A DNA stretch of 10,650 nt from CAZSNT01 sp964607765 (GTDB taxonomy: Bacteria; Verrucomicrobiota; Lentisphaeria; Oligosphaerales; JABHEG01), in the NCBI GenBank assembly GCA_964607765.1, contig CAZSNT010000253.1, positions 1 to 10,650 on the forward strand. The letters run 5' to 3'. The notes under the pieces are model-generated. The model saw nothing but the letters and a program-made list of their open reading frames with translations, searched no databases and had not been told where the DNA came from. Below, one piece after another: positions 5,493-10,650 of this stretch. The translations under genes and the position numbers were made by a program. Each line of letters starts with the position of its first letter. The stretch's first letter is position 1.

Positions 5493-7591
5493 GCGGGCCG
5501 CAGCAACCACGCGCCGACAGCAAACGCCGCGCCCAGCGGCACGCCAATCAACCACCACCGTGCGCGGTCCGGTGCCGCGAGACTCTCGGCCCAGTCGCTG
5601 CGGAGCACCAGAATGCTCGTGGCGTTGTGCAGGAAATGGAAGAGGATGCCGGGCAGGATCGAGCGAGTGTGCCAGACAATGAGAGCGGCGGCCACCCCGA
5701 TCACTGCGGTCGGGAACACGCGGTACAGGCTCACGTGTGACAGGCCGAAGCAGACCGATGTCATCAGGATGGCCGGCCACTTGCTCATGCCTGAGCGCAG
5801 TCCGGCGAGCATGAACCCGCGGAAGAACAGCTCCTCGCAGACAGCCGGCGTCAGTGCGAACGCAGCCAGCAGCCAAATCAGGGGAACGTCCCCGTTCGAC
5901 AGCCCGAGTGCCGCTTCCATGCTCTCGGTGACCGCAGCAGGCTCCGGCAGGATCAGCTGCTGCGCTGCCCGGGTCAGAACCCCGAGCACGAGCCACGAGC
6001 TGCAGCCCATCAGTACAGCGGCCAGCGCGCCGCGCGCTACGGGCCGACGCAGTCCCAATGCCGTGCGGCCGTCCAGCCGCAGCAACCGTACGCCGAGTAG
6101 CGTGCCGCCCAGGAACAACCCGCATTGGGAGAAAAGCAGGCCGGCGGTCAGATGCTGGCGTTGCAGCCATGTGCCCAGGTAAGCATTCGCCGCAAAGACC
6201 GCGGCGAATGCGACCAAGGCTGTTCCTGGTGTGAGCCGAGATGCAGGGAGGCCGAGAGAGCAGTGCGGCGCCCGGCGCGGCCGTGCCGGCGCGCCGCCCG
6301 ACCCGAACGACCGCGTTGCCCCCCGCAACAGCAGTACGCCGGCCGCCACGTTGGACAGCGCTGCGACCGCACTTAACAGGACTCCCGGTGTGGCGTGCAT
6401 GGAATGACGGAACCACAGCGCTGTGCTCACTATCGGCACGCACGCTGTGCCCACGCTCAGACGCGGCTCGTGCAACGCGGTCAGGAACACGGGCACGATG
6501 ACCACCAGGCAGACCGGAGCAAGGTAGTTCTGAGCTTCCTGGAAGCTGTCGGTGTATGCGGCGACCGACAGAGCCAAAGCCGCCAGGACGAACGCTACAG
6601 CGACGAACTGCAGGACGCCGCCGAGCCACCAGAGCACACTCCGCGGCAGCGCCCCGGCCACAGCGCTCAAGTCAGCGCCCAGCATGCAGGTCGTGGTCAG
6701 GAACGCGGCTGCCGCGTGGGCGGCGGCTGCCAGCAGCGCGACCGCGAGGACCACGGTGACCTTGGCGGCGAGAATTTCGCCGGGGCGAATCGGCGCCGCC
6801 AGCAGCGCGTGCAGCGTGCCGTGCTCCTTCTCCCCCGCGGTCAGATCGATCGCGGGGTGGAACGAACCGAGAAGCAGGACCAGGATTGCGACCGCCGGAA
6901 GGGCTCTCAGGACAAGCCCGGCAAGCCTGTCGCCCGGGCGCGCACCGATGTTGTGCTCGGCGACCAGCACGGGCGTGATAAACCCGTCGGACAGCTCCGG
7001 GTGGGCGGCCATGCGGTCGCCCAGGACCGCCTTGGACAGCTCGCCGAGACGGCGCTCCAAGCGCTGTGCAGCCAGCGAGGAGCGGGACCGCGTCTCGTCG
7101 AAGAGGATCGCTGCCTTGGCCGTAGCGCTGCCGGCCAGCTGCGCCGCGAACGCCGCGTGGACGAGAAGCACGGCATCGGCCTGGCCGGTCTGGATGAGGC
7201 CGGCTGCCTCATCCAGAAGCTCCGACGATACTTTGGCAGTCGGTCTGCGTTGACCGGAAAACGCATCTTGCAGCAGCGGCGAGCCGGTGACGGGCGTGGC
7301 CGGCACGACTTCGAACGTTGCGGCAGCCGGGGCAGGGCGGAGCGTGAGGTCCAGGCTGGCCTGACGCTCCAGAGCCGCGGCTGCAGCCGGGGGCAACATG
7401 CCCCACACCGCCACCTTGCTGACAGTCTGCCGTGCCGTAGCCAGTCGGTGAAGGAGGATCTGGCCGAACCCGAGGACCAGCGTGGGGTACAGCAAGGCCG
7501 GCAGAAGCAGCATCGCAGCCATCGCCTTGCGGTCACGCAGCATCGCGGTCAGCTCGCTCGAGTACAGCGATCGTATGATCCTCCAGCGCAT
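5480..7591 (-). CDS. ABC-2 permease (NatB-like) fused to CPBP intramembrane protease
   Basis: A 703-aa fusion protein. Residues 1 to about 425 are a NatB-like ABC-2 permease: a first TM at about 24-45, a large extracytoplasmic domain to about 225, the hallmark LTAGEKEHGTLHALLAAPIR at 250-269, then several TMs. Residues from about 455 on form a polytopic CPBP (Abi/Rce1-type) domain. Its three motifs are complete: EELFFR at 586-591, FGLSH at 615-619, and HFLHN at 652-656. This architecture is known from planctomycetes. The permease half should pair with the ATPase encoded just upstream; NatAB exports sodium, but the cargo here is unknown. I chose ATG 7591 because the protein then begins MRWRIIRSLYSSEL as relatives do, with AGGGGA upstream. 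ATG 7645, 18 codons earlier, overlaps the ATPase stop as ATGA and remains possible. Confidence 0.9.
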   Translation of the reverse strand: MRWRIIRSLYSSELTAMLRDRKAMAAMLLLPALLYPTLVLGFGQILLHRLATARQTVSKVAVWGMLPPAAAAALERQASLDLTLRPAPAAATFEVVPATPVTGSPLLQDAFSGQRRPTAKVSSELLDEAAGLIQTGQADAVLLVHAAFAAQLAGSATAKAAILFDETRSRSSLAAQRLERRLGELSKAVLGDRMAAHPELSDGFITPVLVAEHNIGARPGDRLAGLVLRALPAVAILVLLLGSFHPAIDLTAGEKEHGTLHALLAAPIRPGEILAAKVTVVLAVALLAAAAHAAAAFLTTTCMLGADLSAVAGALPRSVLWWLGGVLQFVAVAFVLAALALSVAAYTDSFQEAQNYLAPVCLVVIVPVFLTALHEPRLSVGTACVPIVSTALWFRHSMHATPGVLLSAVAALSNVAAGVLLLRGATRSFGSGGAPARPRRAPHCSLGLPASRLTPGTALVAFAAVFAANAYLGTWLQRQHLTAGLLFSQCGLFLGGTLLGVRLLRLDGRTALGLRRPVARGALAAVLMGCSSWLVLGVLTRAAQQLILPEPAAVTESMEAALGLSNGDVPLIWLLAAFALTPAVCEELFFRGFMLAGLRSGMSKWPAILMTSVCFGLSHVSLYRVFPTAVIGVAAALIVWHTRSILPGILFHFLHNATSILVLRSDWAESLAAPDRARWWLIGVPLGAAFAVGAWLLRPAQKL

Positions 7592-7641
7592 TTTCGCTTC
7601 CCCTGTCTTGGACCGGTGCCCGACGGGAGGCCCGGCACTCG

Positions 7642-8493
7642 TCATCCGCTTTCGTCGCCGACATCGCCATCTGGTCTGCTATTCTCATGTCGGGTTGATC
7701 GTTGCCTTGCACCTGCACCGGTGCACTGACTCTCTTCGCGCGGCAGATGCAGGAACGCGTCGATCATGCCGGCCAGTGATCGCGTTCCGCTGAAACGACA
7801 CAGGTCGTGCACAGCGCCCTGCACGCAGAGCCTGCCGTGATCAAGAATGACAGCGCGGTCACAGAGCGCCTCGACTCGGCCGGGGCCGTGGGTCGACAGC
7901 AGTATTGTGCAGCCTTGTCGCTTCAAGCTCAGAAGCGTTTGCGTGACCACCGCTGTGCCCTCGGCGTCTACTGCGCTCATCGGCTCGTCGAGCAGCAGCA
8001 CGGTGGGCTCGTGCACCAAGGCCCGGGCGATGCTCACGCGTTGCTTCTGGCCCGTGGACAGCTCGCCGCACAGGCGATCGGCGAATCCGGCGATTCCCAG
8101 GAGGCCGACCAACTCTTCCGCGCGCTGCTGCGTGGCTGTGACGGACAGCCCGTAGAGGTCGCCGGCCAGCAGCAGTGTCTCTCGTGGTGTGAGTCGGCCG
8201 TAGAGGCTGGATCGGCCCTCCATGAAACCCAGGCAGCGTTTCGCCTGCAACGGCGCGGTGCGAAGGTCGTGTCCGCACACCGCGACACGTCCGGATGTGG
8301 GCACAAGGACCCCGGCGAGAAGACGCAGTACCGTGCTCTTGCCGGCTCCGTTCGGTCCGGCCAGGATGACCAGTTCGCCCGGCTGCAGCGCCATGGTCAG
8401 AGAGTGGACGGCCACGGTTTCGCCAAAGGCCCTGGACAGCGCCCGTGTCTCGAGCACGGGACACGCTTGGGGTGGTGTTTCACGGGTGCACAT
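7642..8493 (-). CDS. ABC transporter ATP-binding protein, NatA-like
   Basis: A 283-aa ATPase that powers the ABC-2 permease encoded next. Walker A is GPNGAGKST (46-54). The signature is LSTGQKQRV (145-153), with Thr replacing the usual second-position Gly of LSGGQ. Walker B is VLLLDEP (165-171), the D-loop SAVD (173-176), and the H-loop His is H202 (LSTHG). The Q-loop position carries Glu92 (LGFMEGRSSLYGRLT), a variation common in NatA/ABC-2 exporter ATPases, so it is not a sign of decay. The tail from about 254 is Arg/Gly/Ser-rich and looks disordered. ATG 8493 lies 2 nt after the upstream stop with GGAG 8 nt before it; an in-frame ATG at 8559 would overlap the upstream gene by 64 nt and lacks support. 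Translational coupling with both neighbours is likely. Confidence 0.93.
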   Translation of the reverse strand: MCTRETPPQACPVLETRALSRAFGETVAVHSLTMALQPGELVILAGPNGAGKSTVLRLLAGVLVPTSGRVAVCGHDLRTAPLQAKRCLGFMEGRSSLYGRLTPRETLLLAGDLYGLSVTATQQRAEELVGLLGIAGFADRLCGELSTGQKQRVSIARALVHEPTVLLLDEPMSAVDAEGTAVVTQTLLSLKRQGCTILLSTHGPGRVEALCDRAVILDHGRLCVQGAVHDLCRFSGTRSLAGMIDAFLHLPREESQCTGAGARQRSTRHENSRPDGDVGDESG

Positions 8494-8495
8494 GG

Positions 8496-10382
8496 TCAGC
8501 ACTCCAATCCTCTGAAGCGCGCCCGAGCATGATCGAGGCACGCGTAGCCCGTCCGCCACAGGCGCTGCAAGACGCCTCCTTTGGCCAAGCTGATCAGCAG
8601 AGCCACCGCAAACAGCGCCGCCGCACCCAGCATGGGATGCACGCCGCGCATGCCGATTGCACTGACGTCACGCACCGCGGCGGTCAGGCTTTTGACGCTG
8701 CACAGCACGACGCACACGATACCGGCGTACAGGTACGTGTTGCAGCCCAACACAAAGAAGCCGGCCACGGCTATGCAGAGCAGGCCCATGACGTAGAGCA
8801 CGGTCACGATACCGGGCAGCGAGGGCAGCACGGCCGGGGTCGCCGCAAGGGCGCCCAGGCACATCACGGGCAACAGCACGGCAGTGACGTGCCGCAGCAC
8901 GGCGGCGAACCAATCGTCTTCCAGTATCGCAATCAGCAGCGTGCCGGCGTAGAGCACATGCAGCGGCAGGATGGCGTGGCCGGCTGTGACCCACGTGTCG
9001 GTGAACTGCAGCGCGCAGGCCCCCACCAGGCTGCAGAGACTGGCGAAAGACCAGAACGAGTTCCGTGTGTGGTGCGCAATCCAGGCAAGGACCAGGCCGG
9101 GGCCGTACAACAGCAATTCGTGCGGCATGCCCACGGCGACAAGGCAGTCTGTCCGCCAGTCGGCCGCAGTGCCGAGAACAAGAGCGATCAGGAAGAGGAC
9201 CTCGGCTGACCGCACCTTCCTCCACCAGGCGTAGCCGTACAGAGCGAGAGTACCCAGAACTGCGACTGCGAGGAGCGACCCGTTGCTGCCCACAGCCGCC
9301 CGTGCGAACTGCGCATAGGCAGATGTGCCCGTCATCGGTGAGAACGGAACCATGCACACGAAGGCGAGCGGCGCGGCCAGGGCAGTGGCCACAAGGCGTG
9401 GGCTGGCCGCGGTCAGGCCGTGTTCGAGCAGCAGGATCGCAGCCGCCAGCAGGAACGGGATCAGCATGTAGGCCCCGAAGCCGGTGTCCATGAGGCGGAA
9501 CGAACCAAAACCCTTGCCCGGAACGAACGAAAGCGTCATCAGGTACGTTCGGGCACACACTCCAAAGCCCAGGATCCCGAACAAAGCCCACGGATACCAC
9601 GGCCAACCCCACGGTGTGCCGGTGTCCGCCGCCGCATACGCCGGTCCGCGCCGGATCGCCGGAACAAGGCCCAGGAAAGCCAAACCCATGCAAGCCGGGA
9701 ACGCCATGATGGCGCGCATGGCCGCTTCCGGACCGTTTGCCGTGACCAGGAGCCGGGCCGGCACGTAGGGATACAGGAAGAACAAACCGAGAACAGCCAG
9801 ATAAACCCCGTAAAATGGGCGCCGCAGCCGCAGCCGCAGCCCACGACACAGCGCCCACGACAGCAGAGCTGCAAACGCCCAGCCCGAGGCCAGTATGCCC
9901 GTCGCCTTGTTCAGGAAGCCCCCGTACCAAGCTCGTGCACCATCGGCGCGCAGCACCTTGTCCAGGATCTCGAGCACTTTGGTGTCGGCACTGACACTCA
10001 GCACCATGAACAGAACCACGACGATGACCAGGATCGATCGAGCGTCATCCCATACCTGACCAGCGCGTACGATCAATACGGCTGCACCCGCCATAAGCGC
10101 GGTGTAGCCGGCGATCAGAAGCAACGGAATGGTCGTGTTGATCCACGGATCGCGCGTACCGAAAAGACGCGTCTGAGCGTACAGGAACAGCAGTGCGCTC
10201 AGCAGATAGAACGGATTCGTGTCGTAGACGAACCGCACCAGACCGCTCAGACCGCCGCGGCGTCGCGTGCCCTGTCGGGGGCCGTGCTCGGACCACGGAG
10301 GCCTGCCGGCCCTCTGGACAGCATCGGTGTGATGGTGCATGGCATGGTCTGCGCTGCAGCGGTCGTCACGTTCACCGTTCAT
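8496..10382 (-). CDS. Large polytopic membrane protein of unknown function, first gene of the ABC/CPBP operon
   Basis: A 628-aa integral membrane protein not assigned to a named family. A basic, His-containing cytoplasmic N-terminus (1-50, with HHH at 16-18) is followed by VRFVYDTNPFYLLSALLFLY at 49-68. About 16-18 hydrophobic segments then run to residue 603, and the tail is short and basic. The NPFYLLSA element recalls uncharacterised planctomycete membrane proteins. Charged or polar residues between segments (DTKVLEILDKVLRADGAR at 133-150, TAADWRTDCL at 405-414, GMPHELLLYGPG at 418-429) may be functional. No catalytic motif is evident. It is first in the operon, 2 nt from the ATPase, so it is probably a stoichiometric partner of the transporter/protease. 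ATG 10382 is fixed by AAGGAG at 10390-10395 (7-nt spacing). Membrane character is certain; function is not. Confidence 0.88.
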   Translation of the reverse strand: MNGERDDRCSADHAMHHHTDAVQRAGRPPWSEHGPRQGTRRRGGLSGLVRFVYDTNPFYLLSALLFLYAQTRLFGTRDPWINTTIPLLLIAGYTALMAGAAVLIVRAGQVWDDARSILVIVVVLFMVLSVSADTKVLEILDKVLRADGARAWYGGFLNKATGILASGWAFAALLSWALCRGLRLRLRRPFYGVYLAVLGLFFLYPYVPARLLVTANGPEAAMRAIMAFPACMGLAFLGLVPAIRRGPAYAAADTGTPWGWPWYPWALFGILGFGVCARTYLMTLSFVPGKGFGSFRLMDTGFGAYMLIPFLLAAAILLLEHGLTAASPRLVATALAAPLAFVCMVPFSPMTGTSAYAQFARAAVGSNGSLLAVAVLGTLALYGYAWWRKVRSAEVLFLIALVLGTAADWRTDCLVAVGMPHELLLYGPGLVLAWIAHHTRNSFWSFASLCSLVGACALQFTDTWVTAGHAILPLHVLYAGTLLIAILEDDWFAAVLRHVTAVLLPVMCLGALAATPAVLPSLPGIVTVLYVMGLLCIAVAGFFVLGCNTYLYAGIVCVVLCSVKSLTAAVRDVSAIGMRGVHPMLGAAALFAVALLISLAKGGVLQRLWRTGYACLDHARARFRGLEC

Positions 10383-10389
10383 TGTCCCT

Positions 10390-10395
10390 CTCCTT
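10390..10395 (-). promoter_or_regulatory. Ribosome-binding site of the minus-strand operon
   Basis: On the minus strand AAGGAG lies 7 nt before ATG 10382. This is the best RBS in the minus-strand operon, and it selects this start over the in-frame ATG at residue 15. Confidence 0.8.
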
Positions 10396-10444
10396 CTGCT
10401 CTAACGGCCGGCGTGTCATGATATCGCAGTAACTCTCTAGGGCT

Positions 10445-10473
10445 ATTATACACTATCGGGAGCGATCATGCAA
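10445..10473 (-). promoter_or_regulatory. Sigma70-type promoter of the ABC/CPBP operon
   Basis: Read on the minus strand, TTGCAT (10473-10468), a 17-nt spacer and a consensus TATAAT (10450-10445) form a promoter. The start of transcription would be near 10438, giving a leader of about 55 nt that ends in the strong RBS. The -35 matches only the first three bases, while the -10 is perfect. The -10 is nearly symmetrical, and TATTAT on the plus strand (10444-10449) could serve the other direction, although no convincing plus-strand -35 was found. Confidence 0.6.
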
Positions 10474-10596
10474 TGGCTAATGCTGCAAAATCTGGTCTCC
10501 ATGGGGTGGGATGACGCTGGGGCACCCAGTCGCATCCGGCACCTGAACGGTTACTCTGGGGCGCAATGCCTCAGTTACGTGAGGCAACCCCCGTAG
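10468..10596 (+). other. Candidate 42-codon small ORF, doubtful
   Basis: ATG 10468 is preceded by GGAG (10459-10462) at 5-nt spacing. The frame runs 42 codons, begins MQWLMLQNLVSMGWDDAG and stops at TAG 10594-10596. A strong GC hairpin starts on the next base. The arrangement of RBS, frame and hairpin looks gene-like. However, the sequence is unfamiliar, the 3' half coincides with inverted repeats that may be RNA structure, and the start overlaps the -35 of the minus-strand promoter. It could equally be chance. Confidence 0.2.
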
Positions 10597-10598
10597 CC
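10549..10598. other. Long interrupted inverted repeat / possible structured RNA
   Basis: Three stacked helices can form: GGTTAC (10549-10554) with GTAGCC (10593-10598, one G-U pair), GGGG (10558-10561) with CCCC (10589-10592), and TGCCTCA (10567-10573) with TGAGGCA (10580-10586) closing the loop GTTACG. A further small hairpin, CTGGG-gca-CCCAG, lies at 10517-10529. The last two bases overlap the next hairpin, so the two structures compete. I do not recognise a known riboswitch or RNA family. Confidence 0.4.
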
Positions 10599-10616
10599 CG
10601 GCTCTCCTGAGCCGGG
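10597..10616. terminator. Strong GC hairpin, terminator-like or REP-like palindrome
   Basis: CCCGGCTC (10597-10604), loop TCCT and GAGCCGGG (10609-10616) make a perfect 8-bp stem. The plus-strand continuation TGTCTTGCC is only weakly T-rich, so it is a poor intrinsic terminator unless assisted. GTAGCCCGG/GAGCCGGG palindromes often recur between genes, so a dispersed palindromic repeat is a real alternative. From 10617 to the window end I see nothing assignable. Confidence 0.45.
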
Positions 10617-10650
10617 TGTCTTGCCGTGATCCAGATAGTGGCCAAACGCC

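Noticed and set aside
5526..5540. Hairpin GCCGC/GCGGC as a bidirectional terminator between the convergent operons
   Set aside because: The stem is only 5 bp, has no T-run on either strand, and lies within the permease C-terminal coding sequence.
4776..6629. 617-codon minus-strand open frame spanning the barrel and permease genes
   Set aside because: It crosses two genes with recognisable proteins in other frames, is Arg/Gly/Ala-rich and has no RBS or domain.
6395..7729. 444-codon plus-strand open frame opposite the permease
   Set aside because: It is highly Arg/Gln/Gly-rich and has no domain. The minus strand encodes the ABC-2/CPBP protein with intact motifs.
7642..8493. Glu in place of the Q-loop Gln as evidence of a dead ATPase
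   Set aside because: NatA-type and other ABC-2 exporter ATPases often differ here, and Walker A, Walker B, the signature and H-loop are intact.
10549..10616. Integron attC site or tRNA-like element in the right intergenic region
   Set aside because: The GTT/AAC core pair with attC spacing is absent, and no cloverleaf or TTC-arm pattern can be drawn.

Overview
The window is high-GC bacterial DNA from a diderm (two-membrane) organism: it encodes Sec signal peptides, a beta-barrel protein ending in phenylalanine and a periplasmic LolA-like protein. The ABC permease-CPBP protease fusion and the large polytopic partner gene beside it resemble planctomycete and other PVC-group genomes. Degenerate 7- and 8-nt intergenic repeats also fit an uncultivated environmental lineage. 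The phylum assignment is inference. No rRNA, tRNA, transposase, CRISPR or phage gene was seen.

Left half, plus strand (41-5492): a probable promoter and a palindromic operator-like element (72-101) precede a 15-codon leader reading frame with a strong Shine-Dalgarno. A 42-bp heptanucleotide array then ends directly at the start codon of a 1010-aa RND/MMPL-type inner-membrane transporter (224-3256). A LolA-like periplasmic protein (3253-4083) overlaps it by ATGA. After a 110-bp gap holding an octanucleotide array comes a 432-aa outer-membrane beta-barrel (4194-5492). Together these look like a three-compartment export route for a hydrophobic or lipidic cargo: RND pump, periplasmic carrier, outer-membrane acceptor.

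Right half, minus strand (10473 down to 5480): a good sigma70-type promoter and strong RBS start a compact operon. The order is a 628-aa protein with about 16-18 membrane segments (10382-8496), a NatA-like ABC ATPase (8493-7642), and an ABC-2 permease fused to a CPBP intramembrane protease domain (7591-5480). The two operons converge, and their last genes overlap tail-to-tail by 13 bp.

Right edge (10383-10650): besides the minus-strand promoter, this stretch holds a possible 42-codon ORF on the plus strand, two stacked inverted-repeat structures and a strong GC hairpin. No assignable gene is seen.

The points most worth a second look are the Cys-bearing helical insertion in the RND transporter, the repeat array and leader ORF that replace a normal RBS, the undescribed polytopic partner of the ABC/CPBP system, and the structured right-hand intergenic region.
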